Source: Megalonaias nervosa
Lineage: Eukaryota; Mollusca; Bivalvia; Unionida; Unionidae
Direction: 5' to 3'
NCBI GenBank assembly: GCA_016617855.1
Contig: JAECUM010003262.1
Coordinates: 62,001-126,000 of the forward strand
DNA: 64,000 bases
Of this stretch, positions 43,793 through 54,600 are shown one piece after another (within the stretch, counting starts at the first letter, position 1; each line of letters starts with the position of its first letter). A program made the translations under genes and the position numbers. The notes beneath the pieces are model-generated. The model was given only the letters and a program-made list of their open reading frames with translations, had not been told where the DNA came from and did no database searches.

Positions 43793-44101
43793 CTATATTT
43801 TTTTATGCTTCTCAATAAACTCCTCTATAGACGGAGGTCTTTCTTTATGTGGTACATACTTTAAATTTCTTTTACTATAATAAATTACTGTAGTTCGGTA
43901 ATTATTACCACCACATCGTGTACAAATATCCAATTTACCACGTAGTCCTTTACCACACAATATACACGGTCTTGTTCCGCCCGAACCTTTCTTTAGCATA
44001 TAATTATGACGGGCACAATATTCTCCTTTACAACTATTACCACAAAGTCGTGTTGATCCTTGAATTATCCACGTGCAAGTATTATTTGCCTGAATCGACA
44101 T
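43793..44101 (-). CDS. zinc-ribbon protein, left arm
   Basis: 102 residues, intact, start ATG 44101. Cys pattern: C9 and C20, C24, C29 with H32 (TCTWIIQGSTRLCGNSC, CARH), then C46-x2-C49 and C60-x2-C63 (PCILCGKGLRGKLDICTRCG). The tail reads YYSKRNLKYVPHKERPPSIE. Two zinc sites are likely. It is clearly related to the gene at 23.8-24.35 kb in the second Maverick. It is head-to-head with the primase-helicase with 60 bases between starts. It has no assigned function; nucleic-acid binding or a role in replication or early transcription is an inference from context. The copy in the other arm is identical at protein level. Confidence 0.7.
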   Translation of the reverse strand: MSIQANNTCTWIIQGSTRLCGNSCKGEYCARHNYMLKKGSGGTRPCILCGKGLRGKLDICTRCGGNNYRTTVIYYSKRNLKYVPHKERPPSIEEFIEKHKKI

Positions 44102-44161
44102 ATATAATAATATATAATCTTTAATTAAACAAATATATAATTTGTATATAGTATCACGACG
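44102..44161. promoter_or_regulatory. divergent promoter region of zinc-ribbon and primase-helicase genes (left arm)
   Basis: 60 bases, almost entirely A/T, with several TATATA motifs between two outward-facing ATGs. Confidence 0.4.
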
Positions 44162-47100
44162 ATGACAGAAAAAAAGATAATGACCGAACCCGTATATAAT
44201 AGTGTATATAATTCAAATGAAAATAATTATTTTAAGGATATTATTTGCCACGAACGCAAAGACGACGCTGTCGAAAATCTGGCAGTGTGTAATGGTGTTT
44301 ATGCACAGGGGAACATTATTCAGCATTTCAGTAAATTCTACGTTTTTTTATGCGACTCTGATTTTGATAAATTCGCCGGCGAGTTTACAAATAAATCTTC
44401 AGTCACAGAAATAATTCCCAAATTCAGATTAAGATATCCTGTATTTGACCTCGATACAAAGTTCCTTCTCGAGGAAGTGCGAGATCGCCTAGATCATATT
44501 ATTGGTATTCAACCATCAAATCAGCCAATAGACATCGACGAGGTAATTGATTATTTTGCGAAAATATGTAAATGTGATCGTGAAAAAGTATTTGTCTTCG
44601 AAACAAACAATGGCTATCATGTATTATGTAAATCTACCCCTGTGACATTCGATCAACATCGCGATTTAATTAGTTTTGCATACGGTTGTAAACGACGATG
44701 GAATATTGATCGCCAGGCCGGATTGTACAGTATAAAATTGAATGGCACGCGGTCATACAAAACGGGCGAACAAACATTATGCAAGCGCCTTATATCACAC
44801 GCGGATAACAAATATACTGCATCTGAATTACTAGCTTATCCAACGGCGATCCAACCCCAGCACGTGGAAATAACTGACGACGCTGATATTCCCCCGGAAT
44901 ATTTTCTCGAAGATATTTTTCCCGGAGATATTGGAGATGACTTTACACGAATATCTATTGCGCTGACGGGAGAACCTGATCAACTGATCGACGTGATTAA
45001 TACAACACAAAATAGATTTACTATATCAAGAAAACCCGGACATTATTGCAACATCTGCGAACGTCGTCATGGATTTAATGAATTACGCGGCTATGTCGAG
45101 GACAAATGCGATAACTGTCTTGTATATATCAACCATGATACTTATTATGGCGATGAAAATCACCGTGACTATTATTCTATTTGCTGCCCAAGATCAACGG
45201 GGAAACAAATACAATTACCCCTAACAGAGTTAGGGACTTTGTCAGGAATGCAAATTACCCCTGACTCTGTCAGGAACTCTGTTATGGACGAGGAGGTAGA
45301 TGGGACTGAGAAACACAAAAATAAAAAATATATAAAATATTTGATCAACGCGAGACGTAGATTACATTATCCTGGTTATATGAAAACCAGAACAGCTGAT
45401 TTTTTATATACCGAATTGCCCGACCATGAAGCAGGACCAGGTTGTAGAATAATATTTAACGAAGATTATCTTGACGGGTCCGCATGTGGACTTGGCAAAA
45501 CAGAAGCAGCTTGGAGATCATTAAAAGATAATCAGTCTGTTGTTGTTGTATCGTACAGGAAAACCTTTACGGAAAAGATTAAATCGGATTATAATATTGA
45601 ATCATACTTAGATATTATTGGCAGTATTAATTTTGAACCAGATACAAATAGGCGTGTTATTGTCCAATGGGAGTCTTTACACAGGATCCGAGGAGTCCCT
45701 GATGTACTTATTGTAGATGAATGGCATGGTATTCGGCGGCAACAATTTGCGTCTATCAAATACAGTAAAGAGCGTTGGGAGAAATTTGCTGGGTTAGTAA
45801 CAGCGTGTAAAAGATTAATTGTTCTCGACGCAGATGCTGATGATGATGATCTTATATTATTCCGTGACAAATTATCGAGGTCAACTATGAAATTTATCAT
45901 TAACGATCATAAACCCGATCATGATAAAAAGTTTATTGTTGAACAATCCCACGCGAGTAATCTACACAATTTACTTGATAAACTAAAAAATAAGGACGCC
46001 GCCGCGGGAATATCGGCCGCAGATAATTCTGCGGATAACAAAATTGCTATATTTACCCACAATAAACAAAAAACCAATTATTCTGTAGAGAGTCTTGCAA
46101 AACAACTATAACATTAGGGATATCGAGTTAGATACTATCACGCAGACACTGACCCGGCGCAGAAGAAATCGGACTTCAGCAATATTAATAGTGCATTCGA
46201 TAATATTGATGTCGTGATCAGTAATCACACACTAGAGGCTGGTGTTAGTATAATCGACGATAGATTCAGAGTTATGTTTGTCTTTTCTGAAGAACTAGGG
46301 TCGGTCGAGGCAACTAAGCAGGCCATCCACAGATTCCGTTGTGTTGATGAGATACATTATTCGGCGACGCGAAAACAACGTGAAACAAAATTACCATTAA
46401 ATCGCGAGGCCATCGAGAAAGTGATTATTGACAGAGAAAGATTGATCGACGACGACACTAAATTATATAGAATCCCCAATGCGGGGGAATTGCAAACTGC
46501 ATTTGGATTTGCATATATCAGCGACATCATCGACGAAAACAATTCCAAGATGTACTTCACGTCGAGATTGATTAATATGATGAAGAACACCGGATATACT
46601 ATAATAGAACCTCCCGTTGACGATTATGAAACATGGGCGCGCAAAAACAATATTGAAAAACCATCAGATGTCGACATCAAGAATAATCCTACCGTCGATG
46701 AATTTCTAAAAACATCTGTAGGTGAGCGGATAAAACAAACCAGTATTAATCGCGCTGATGAACGAGATTCAGATTATTATAGATACAACCCACGCGATTC
46801 CCGCAATAATAATTGCTGCGGTGAGAAATTAGAACCGTACGAAGCAAAAAAATCGTATTTGAATCACATATTCCAGTGCGATGTTGGTAAATTACCGGCC
46901 GAACAAGTAGAACATTTATATAAAAACTCCACACATATGAGACGAGGTCAACGCGTTATTGTCGATAAATTTAATCAAGGACATGCGATTGAAACAGAAG
47001 TATTTAGATCAGATAAACTCAGCCCCGGCGAGAAATTGTCAAAAATAAGGAGATTTCTAAAATTATTGGATCTACCTGATGTTGTACCTGACGATTTGTT

Positions 47101-47320
47101 AATAACAACATTATCGATATCCGGCTCAGATTTACGTATGTACATCGAGGATATAATCGGCGATTCTGATCTGATTCAGAATTATAATGATCTATTAAGT
47201 AATTGGTCATCCATATTTCCTGAATTAAGATTATCACATAAACCAAAATTAACTGTTAGAGATATTATTGAAAAAAATCAAGTTGATCTACAAGAGTTTT
47301 GGCGCATCATTAACAGCTAA
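44162..47320 (+). pseudogene. AEP primase fused to UL9/origin-binding-like SF2 helicase, left arm
   Basis: A single frame of about 1,050 codons, interrupted by TAA (46109-46111) and TAG (46115-46117). The N-terminal primase part has RYPVFDLD (residues 91-98) and GYHVL (151-155), the catalytic acid and His motifs of archaeo-eukaryotic primases. A Cys-rich segment follows (CNIC 296-299, CDNC 316-319, CC 341-342). The helicase part has ACGLGKT (441-447), QWESLHR (502-508), VLIVDEWH (515-522) and LDADADDDD (555-563). After the stops come SNHTLEAGVSI and AIHRFRCVDEI, like herpesvirus origin-binding proteins. It probably primes and unwinds the element DNA. The TAG is shared by both arms and predates the duplication, unless it is read through. 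Confidence 0.75.
45219..45274. repeat. two palindromic repeats inside the primase-helicase gene
   Basis: CCCTAACAGAGTTAGGG (45,219-45,235) and CCTGACTCTGTCAGG (45,260-45,274). Both are preceded by AATTACC and followed by GACT or AACT. They encode part of a linker between primase and helicase, so they are tolerated in frame. The mirror copies lie at 53,659-53,714. Confidence 0.85.
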
Positions 47321-47324
47321 TAAC

Positions 47325-47525
47325 AAGAAGCATGCAGAAAGGTCAGACTACACACTTAACTATCTTGTATGGCCTAGGTCAGATCTTCTTGATAACCCTT
47401 ATTGGAGAAATTGTCTTAATACAGATCAGGGTTTCTACGGCGGTAACGATATTTCAGTTATAAATGAACATTCTGCCATTTTGAAGTTTCATATATGGGG
47501 TGTCAACGGTTGGTTTAACAATTAA
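47325..47525 (+). CDS. short open frame after primase-helicase, uncertain
   Basis: Open frame encoding SDYTLNYLVWPRSDLLDNPY and ILKFHIWGVNGWF, with a normal amino-acid mix but no ATG of its own. It overlaps the primase stop in another frame upstream. It could be a frameshifted C-terminal extension of the primase-helicase or a gene fragment captured from elsewhere. Confidence 0.25.
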   Translation, partial: KKHAERSDYTLNYLVWPRSDLLDNPYWRNCLNTDQGFYGGNDISVINEHSAILKFHIWGVNGWFNN

Positions 47526-47528
47526 TCC

Positions 47529-47543
47529 CCTAACAAGGTTAGG
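47529..47543. repeat. palindromic repeat, third copy in left arm
   Basis: CCTAACAAGGTTAGG, preceded by AATTAATCC and followed by AACTCTATTGGGGAC. It resembles the second copy, followed by AACTCTGTTATGGAC, so the repeated unit is longer than the palindrome itself. Confidence 0.85.
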
Positions 47544-47732
47544 AACTCTATTGGGGACAAAATCCGAGACGAACTTTTATATTTCAATAATAACTGTTAT
47601 TATTGTTGATGGAGAAAGTGCGATTTTCTCATATATATATATAAATATTATCGCAGTTTCTCCATATAAGTCACAAAAAAAAATAATTAATTTTTATAAT
47701 TGAAAATTATTGATTAAATATTTATAATAATA

Positions 47733-48095
47733 ATGGCAACAATAGAGGATATAAAAGCACTTAACATTTTATATAGCCGACCCAATTACTTTAAAGATGT
47801 ATTATTTCACGGTCCGGATGGCAAACAATATATTATGCAGCCGCCAGATACCGAATTAACATTTAAATTAGTTGATAATAAGATCATTCCTTTTCTCGGT
47901 AAAGAAACTAATCTAACATTGTTTTCATACGCGAGAATTTTAGATGTTTTTAAACGAGAATTTTTATATAGATTAAATTTATACCGTAAAACCAAGCCAG
48001 AAATACAAACTATCCTCGGCCGACCTCTCAACGCATTAGAACTTGAAGCTACAATGTTTGTCGACGAAATGATGTCTAGATACCCTGATTTTTAG
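47733..48095 (+). CDS. uncharacterised 120-residue protein, left arm
   Basis: Intact frame from ATG with a run of TAATAATAATGG just before it. The N-terminus is MATIEDIKALNILYSRPNYF, then a short GPDGKQY motif, a mixed alpha/beta body and a helical C-terminus (NALELEATMFVDEMMSRYP). Not recognised. It has a truncated paralogue in the central spacer (49347-49487), so a small gene family existed in the parent element. It lies tail-to-tail with the fibre gene, 67 bases between stops. No amino-acid difference from the right-arm copy. Confidence 0.55.
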   Translation: MATIEDIKALNILYSRPNYFKDVLFHGPDGKQYIMQPPDTELTFKLVDNKIIPFLGKETNLTLFSYARILDVFKREFLYRLNLYRKTKPEIQTILGRPLNALELEATMFVDEMMSRYPDF

Positions 48096-48162
48096 ATGGT
48101 GAGATAAATTTAAATCTCAACTATGGCCAGCAGAAAAATAAATAAATAAATAATATCACATT

Positions 48163-49338
48163 TTAAGGTTCTGGCAAAAGTGATATTGTACTAAGTAATA
48201 TTACATGCCAAAGATAATTTACACTATAATGAAACCCAGGAGTATCCACGTCCAATGTAAAAATTTCTTCAACATTTTCCTTCATACGTATAATAATAGT
48301 TCCAGAAAAACTGTTTGTAGGTTGATTTGATGTTATTATTTTAAAATTCATAATTTGACCTGTTTCATGAGCAGTAGTACTATGTACAATAAATAAATAT
48401 AAGCCATCTTTCAATGGTATATATTTTAATTTATTATTGACCGGAGACCATTGGCCAACTCCAATTCTAATAGTATAAACGAGATTTTCAATCTTACTAT
48501 GAGGAATTGTAGCTCGATTTATTTTATTTGTAATTTCATTAACTTCTGTTTCAAGTTTTTTCACTTCTTCGAGTTTTACTTTTAGTTCTTCGAGTTTTGT
48601 ATTAATCTCGGCCAGTTTTATATCAACTTTTGATGGATCTCCGAAAAACTCTTTGATGGGCTTATTTATATTTCTGCGGAAATTTAAGAACTGATCAACG
48701 TGTTTAATAAAAGTTTCTACGTGATTATTATAATCATTTTTTAGTGTAGTAATTACTTCATCAGTTTTTAATGTGCTCATTTCATTCTTAATGTCATCAA
48801 CATATTTCTTTGTTACCGCATCAAGTTCATATTCAGGCGTGGCAAGATTATTAATATTATTATTGTTCATGTCGAGAGATGTGCGCATTATACCACGATT
48901 GGCCAGCACATACTTTGATTCTTGATCATCTACATATTTCTTTGTCGCCGCGTCTGTATCTGCAGTTGGATTTCCAAGATCTGTAATTTTATTCTGACCC
49001 ATATTAATATCTTCTGTAAATACATCGCCAGATTTCTTAACATAATCGCCTAACAGAGTTAGGATGTTTGTACCAGAATCTTGAATTCTACCTTGATCGG
49101 CGAAAGTAACTATATTATTAACAGCCGCGGTTGGAACTCTCACAAGTATATCAGGTAATTGTACATTACTTGTCATTAAACGACCTTCTTTATCCTGGAA
49201 GACAACTACTTCATTTTTGTCCACACTCGCAAGATTTAATAAATCATCAATTTCATTTCTGAGCTGATCAATAGTTGCGTATTCTGATAAATCAGCTTGC
49301 CGACCTCTACGGGAAGATCTACCATAAATATCTACCAT
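48163..49338 (-). CDS. phage-fibre-like trimeric protein, left arm
   Basis: 391 residues, intact. It has two copies of the tail-fibre repeat: INMGQNKITDLGNPTADTDA followed by ATKKYVDDQ, and LDMNNNNINNLATPEYELDA followed by VTKKYVDD. A long coiled coil follows (residues about 225-280, LEELKVKLEEVKKLETEVNE), then a beta-rich C-terminal domain of about 110 residues that could be the knob. The MxxNxIxxLxxPxxxxDAxTKxYVD repeat is known from bacteriophage fibres and some eukaryotic viruses and folds as a trimeric shaft. In this element it could be a host-attachment fibre. It differs from the right-arm copy at four N-terminal residues. Confidence 0.7.
   Translation of the reverse strand: MVDIYGRSSRRGRQADLSEYATIDQLRNEIDDLLNLASVDKNEVVVFQDKEGRLMTSNVQLPDILVRVPTAAVNNIVTFADQGRIQDSGTNILTLLGDYVKKSGDVFTEDINMGQNKITDLGNPTADTDAATKKYVDDQESKYVLANRGIMRTSLDMNNNNINNLATPEYELDAVTKKYVDDIKNEMSTLKTDEVITTLKNDYNNHVETFIKHVDQFLNFRRNINKPIKEFFGDPSKVDIKLAEINTKLEELKVKLEEVKKLETEVNEITNKINRATIPHSKIENLVYTIRIGVGQWSPVNNKLKYIPLKDGLYLFIVHSTTAHETGQIMNFKIITSNQPTNSFSGTIIIRMKENVEEIFTLDVDTPGFHYSVNYLWHVILLSTISLLPEP
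49049..49063. repeat. palindromic repeat, fourth copy in left arm
   Basis: CCTAACAGAGTTAGG inside the fibre-like gene, encoding part of a LTLLGDY segment. Mirror copy at 49,868-49,882. Confidence 0.85.
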
Positions 49339-49346
49339 TATTATTA

Positions 49347-49487
49347 TTAATTTCTGTTTTCAATTTTATTTTTATAATATTTGTTTCCGTTTAGTCCTTG
49401 AATCAACGCGTTCTTGAAATAATTGTCCGGTCCTGTATGTTTATTTAATATATTTAATGCTATTAGATCATTTACTGATATAGACAT
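49347..49487 (-). pseudogene. truncated paralogue of the 120-residue protein in the central spacer
   Basis: ATG at 49487 opens a frame reading MSISVNDLIALNILNKHTGP then NYFKNALIQGLNGNKYY. It aligns with MATIEDIKALNILYSRPNYF and KDVLFHGPDGKQY of the 120-residue protein. It stops after 46 codons, crossing the arm boundary at 49,373/49,374, so the gene was cut when the palindrome formed. Confidence 0.65.
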
Positions 49488-49557
49488 TATAATAATTTTA
49501 TTAGATAATCTAAAAGTAAATAAGATTAAAATTTAATAATATCCAATTACCTAGCAG
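49374..49557. other. central unique spacer of the palindrome
   Basis: 184 bases not repeated in either arm. It holds the start of the truncated paralogue and about 70 bases of AT-rich upstream sequence. The right boundary is preceded by TAGCAG (49,552-49,557), the same six bases that begin the element termini. Confidence 0.8.
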
Positions 49558-49592
49558 AAAAATAAAATTGAAAACAGAAATTAATAATAATA

Positions 49593-50768
49593 ATGGTAGA
49601 TATTTATGGTAGATCTTCCCGTAGCGGTCGGCAAGCTGATTTATCAAAATACGCAACTATTGATCAGCTCAGAAATGAAATTGATGATTTATTAAATCTT
49701 GCGAGTGTGGACAAAAATGAAGTAGTTGTCTTCCAGGATAAAGAAGGTCGTTTAATGACAAGTAATGTACAATTACCTGATATACTTGTGAGAGTTCCAA
49801 CCGCGGCTGTTAATAATATAGTTACTTTCGCCGATCAAGGTAGAATTCAAGATTCTGGTACAAACATCCTAACTCTGTTAGGCGATTATGTTAAGAAATC
49901 TGGCGATGTATTTACAGGAGATATTAATATGGATCAGAATAAAATTACAGATCTTGGAAATCCAACTGCAGATACAGACGCGGCGACAAAGAAATATGTA
50001 GATGATCAAGAATCAAAGTATGTGCTGGCCAATCGTGGTATAATGCGCACATCTCTCGACATGAACAATAATAATATTAATAATCTTGCCACGCCTGAAT
50101 ATGAACTTGATGCGGTAACAAAGAAATATGTTGATGACATTAAGAATGAAATGAGCACATTAAAAACTGATGAAGTAATTACTACACTAAAAAATGATTA
50201 TAATAATCACGTAGAAACTTTTATTAAACACGTTGATCAGTTCTTAAATTTCCGCAGAAATATAAATAAGCCCATCAAAGAGTTTTTCGGAGATCCATCA
50301 AAAGTTGATATAAAACTGGCCGAGATTAATACAAAACTCGAAGAACTAAAAGTAAAACTCGAAGAAGTGAAAAAACTTGAAACAGAAGTTAATGAAATTA
50401 CAAATAAAATAAATCGAGCTACAATTCCTCATAGTAAGATTGAAAATCTCGTTTATACTATTAGAATTGGAGTTGGCCAATGGTCTCCGGTCAATAATAA
50501 ATTAAAATATATACCATTGAAAGATGGCTTATATTTATTTATTGTACATAGTACTACTGCTCATGAAACAGGTCAAATTATGAATTTTAAAATAATAACA
50601 TCAAATCAACCTACAAACAGTTTTTCTGGAACTATTATTATACGTATGAAGGAAAATGTTGAAGAAATTTTTACATTGGACGTGGATACTCCTGGGTTTC
50701 ATTATAGTGTAAATTATCTTTGGCATGTAATATTACTTAGTACAATATCACTTTTGCCAGAACCTTAA
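49593..50768 (+). CDS. phage-fibre-like trimeric protein, right arm
   Basis: 391 residues, intact. Same architecture as the left-arm copy: two fibre repeats with DAATKKYVDDQ and DAVTKKYVDD, coiled coil, and beta-rich C-terminal domain. Four amino-acid differences lie in the first 120 residues (R to S in the SSR-x-GRQ segment, E to K in LSxYAT, E to G and G to D around FTxDINM). The right-arm version FTGDINM is closer to the usual fibre consensus GDVFTGDI, so the left copy probably carries the derived changes. It diverges from the left copy across the spacer, with 254 bases between start codons. Confidence 0.7.
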   Translation: MVDIYGRSSRSGRQADLSKYATIDQLRNEIDDLLNLASVDKNEVVVFQDKEGRLMTSNVQLPDILVRVPTAAVNNIVTFADQGRIQDSGTNILTLLGDYVKKSGDVFTGDINMDQNKITDLGNPTADTDAATKKYVDDQESKYVLANRGIMRTSLDMNNNNINNLATPEYELDAVTKKYVDDIKNEMSTLKTDEVITTLKNDYNNHVETFIKHVDQFLNFRRNINKPIKEFFGDPSKVDIKLAEINTKLEELKVKLEEVKKLETEVNEITNKINRATIPHSKIENLVYTIRIGVGQWSPVNNKLKYIPLKDGLYLFIVHSTTAHETGQIMNFKIITSNQPTNSFSGTIIIRMKENVEEIFTLDVDTPGFHYSVNYLWHVILLSTISLLPEP

Positions 50769-50835
50769 AATGTGATATTATTTATTTATTTATTTTTCTG
50801 CTGGCCATAGTTGAGATTTAAATTTATCTCACCAT

Positions 50836-51198
50836 CTAAAAATCAGGGTATCTAGACATCATTTCGTCGACAAACATTGTAGCTTCAAGTTCTAATGCGT
50901 TGAGAGGTCGGCCGAGGATAGTTTGTATTTCTGGCTTGGTTTTACGGTATAAATTTAATCTATATAAAAATTCTCGTTTAAAAACATCTAAAATTCTCGC
51001 GTATGAAAACAATGTTAGATTAGTTTCTTTACCGAGAAAAGGAATGATCTTATTATCAACTAATTTAAATGTTAATTCGGTATCTGGCGGCTGCATAATA
51101 TATTGTTTGCCATCCGGACCGTGAAATAATACATCTTTAAAGTAATTGGGTCGGCTATATAAAATGTTAAGTGCTTTTATATCCTCTATTGTTGCCAT
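50836..51198 (-). CDS. uncharacterised 120-residue protein, right arm
   Basis: Mirror copy of the gene at 47733-48095, identical in protein sequence. Tail-to-tail with the right-arm fibre gene. Strict identity, while the fibre and primase copies differ, may simply reflect its short length. Confidence 0.55.
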   Translation of the reverse strand: MATIEDIKALNILYSRPNYFKDVLFHGPDGKQYIMQPPDTELTFKLVDNKIIPFLGKETNLTLFSYARILDVFKREFLYRLNLYRKTKPEIQTILGRPLNALELEATMFVDEMMSRYPDF

Positions 51199-51407
51199 TA
51201 TTATTATAAATATTTAATCAATAATTTTCAATTATAAAAATTAATTATTTTTTTTTGTGACTTATATGGAGAAACTGCGATAATATTTATATATATATAT
51301 ATGAGAAAATCGCACTTTCTCCATCAACAATAATAACAGTTATTATTGAAATATAAAAGTTCGTCTCGGATTTTGTCCCCAATAGAGTTCCTAACCTTGT
51401 TAGGGGA

Positions 51408-51610
51408 TTAATTGTTAAACCAACCGTTGACACCCCATATATGAAACTTCAAAATGGCAGAATGTTCATTTATAACTGAAATATCGTTACCGCCGTAGAA
51501 ACCCTGATCTGTATTAAGACAATTTCTCCAATAAGGGTTATCAAGAAGATCTGACCTAGGCCATACAAGATAGTTAAGTGTGTAGTCTGACCTTTCTGCA
51601 TGCTTCTTGT
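51408..51610 (-). CDS. short open frame after primase-helicase, right arm, uncertain
   Basis: Mirror of 47325-47525, same protein and same lack of a start codon. Confidence 0.25.
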
Positions 51611-51612
51611 TA

Positions 51613-54600
51613 TTAGCTGTTAATGATGCGCCAAAACTCTTGTAGATCAACTTGATTTTTTTCAATAATATCTCTAACAGTTAATTTTGGTTTATGTGAT
51701 AATCTTAATTCAGGAAATATTGATGACCAATTACTTAATAGATCATTATAATTCTGAATCAGATCAGAATCGCCGATTATATCCTCGATGTACATACGTA
51801 AATCTGAGCCGGATATCGATAATGTTGTTATTAACAAATCGTCAGGTACAACATCAGGTAGATCCAATAATTTTAGAAATCTCCTTATTTTTGACAATTT
51901 CTCGCCGGGGCTGAGTTTATCTGATCTAAATACTTCTGTTTCAATCGCATGTCCTTGATTAAATTTATCGACAATAACGCGTTGACCTCGTCTCATATGT
52001 GTGGAGTTTTTATATAAATGTTCTACTTGTTCGGCCGGTAATTTACCAACATCGCACTGGAATATGTGATTCAAATACGATTTTTTTGCTTCGTACGGTT
52101 CTAATTTCTCACCGCAGCAATTATTATTGCGGGAATCGCGTGGGTTGTATCTATAATAATCTGAATCTCGTTCATCAGCGCGATTAATACTGGTTTGTTT
52201 TATCCGCTCACCTACAGATGTTTTTAGAAATTCATCGACGGTAGGATTATTCTTGATGTCGACATCTGATGGTTTTTCAATATTGTTTTTGCGCGCCCAT
52301 GTTTCATAATCGTCAACGGGAGGTTCTATTATAGTATATCCGGTGTTCTTCATCATATTAATCAATCTCGACGTGAAGTACATCTTGGAATTGTTTTCGT
52401 CGATGATGTCGCTGATATATGCAAATCCAAATGCAGTTTGCAATTCCCCCGCATTGGGGATTCTATATAATTTAGTGTCGTCGTCGATCAATCTTTCTCT
52501 GTCAATAATCACTTTCTCGATGGCCTCGCGATTTAATGGTAATTTTGTTTCACGTTGTTTTCGCGTCGCCGAATAATGTATCTCATCAACACAACGGAAT
52601 CTGTGGATGGCCTGCTTAGTTGCCTCGACCGACCCTAGTTCTTCAGAAAAGACAAACATAACTCTGAATCTATCGTCGATTATACTAACACCAGCCTCTA
52701 GTGTGTGATTACTGATCACGACATCAATATTATCGAATGCACTATTAATATTGCTGAAGTCCGATTTCTTCTGCGCCGGGTCAGTGTCTGCGTGATAGTA
52801 TCTAACTCGATATCCCTAATGTTGTAGTTGTTTTGCAAGACTCTCTACAGAATAATTGGTTTTTTGTTTATTGTGGGTAAATATAGCAATTTTGTTATCC
52901 GCAGAATTATCTGCGGCCGATATTCCCGCGGCGGCGTCCTTATTTTTTAGTTTATCAAGTAAATTGTGTAGATTACTCGCGTGGGATTGTTCAACAATAA
53001 ACTTTTTATCATGATCGGGTTTATGATCGTTAATGATAAATTTCATAGTTGACCTCGATAATTTGTCACGGAATAATATAAGATCATCATCATCAGCATC
53101 TGCGTCGAGAACAATTAATCTTTTACACGCTGTTACTAACCCAGCAAATTTCTCCCAACGCTCTTTACTGTATTTGATAGACGCAAATTGTTGCCGCCGA
53201 ATACCATGCCATTCATCTACAATAAGTACATCAGGGACTCCTCGGATCCTGTGTAAAGACTCCCATTGGACAATAACACGCCTATTTGTATCTGGTTCAA
53301 AATTAATACTGCCAATAATATCTAAGTATGATTCAATATTATAATCCGATTTAATCTTTTCCGTAAAGGTTTTCCTGTACGATACAACAACAACAGACTG
53401 ATTATCTTTTAATGATCTCCAAGCTGCTTCTGTTTTGCCAAGTCCACATGCGGACCCGTCAAGATAATCTTCGTTAAATATTATTCTACAACCTGGTCCT
53501 GCTTCATGGTCGGGCAATTCGGTATATAAAAAATCAGCTGTTCTGGTTTTCATATAACCAGGATAATGTAATCTACGTCTCGCGTTGATCAAATATTTTA
53601 TATATTTTTTATTTTTGTGTTTCTCAGTCCCATCTACCTCCTCGTCCATAACAGAGTTCCTGACAGAGTCAGGGGTAATTTGCATTCCTGACAAAGTCCC
53701 TAACTCTGTTAGGGGTAATTGTATTTGTTTCCCCGTTGATCTTGGGCAGCAAATAGAATAATAGTCACGGTGATTTTCATCGCCATAATAAGTATCATGG
53801 TTGATATATACAAGACAGTTATCGCATTTGTCCTCGACATAGCCGCGTAATTCATTAAATCCATGACGACGTTCGCAGATGTTGCAATAATGTCCGGGTT
53901 TTCTTGATATAGTAAATCTATTTTGTGTTGTATTAATCACGTCGATCAGTTGATCAGGTTCTCCCGTCAGCGCAATAGATATTCGTGTAAAGTCATCTCC
54001 AATATCTCCGGGAAAAATATCTTCGAGAAAATATTCCGGGGGAATATCAGCGTCGTCAGTTATTTCCACGTGCTGGGGTTGGATCGCCGTTGGATAAGCT
54101 AGTAATTCAGATGCAGTATATTTGTTATCCGCGTGTGATATAAGGCGCTTGCATAATGTTTGTTCGCCCGTTTTGTATGACCGCGTGCCATTCAATTTTA
54201 TACTGTACAATCCGGCCTGGCGATCAATATTCCATCGTCGTTTACAACCGTATGCAAAACTAATTAAATCGCGATGTTGATCGAATGTCACAGGGGTAGA
54301 TTTACATAATACATGATAGCCATTGTTTGTTTCGAAGACAAATACTTTTTCACGATCACATTTACATATTTTCGCAAAATAATCAATTACCTCGTCGATG
54401 TCTATTGGCTGATTTGATGGTTGAATACCAATAATATGATCTAGGCGATCTCGCACTTCCTCGAGAAGGAACTTTGTATCGAGGTCAAATACAGGATATC
54501 TTAATCTGAATTTGGGAATTATTTCTGTGACAAGATTTATTTGTAAACTCGCCGGCGAATTTATCAAAATCGGAGTCGCATAAAAAAACGTAGAATTTAC

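Noticed and set aside
44162..47320. Endogenous herpesvirus insertion, because of the UL9-like helicase
   Set aside because: The helicase is fused to an AEP primase and no other herpesvirus gene is present; the neighbours are fibre-like and zinc-ribbon genes shared with a Maverick.
48163..50768. Bacteriophage contamination, because of tail-fibre repeats
   Set aside because: The fibre genes lie between arms carrying a zinc-ribbon gene homologous to one in a eukaryotic Maverick in the same window, and the base composition matches the surroundings.
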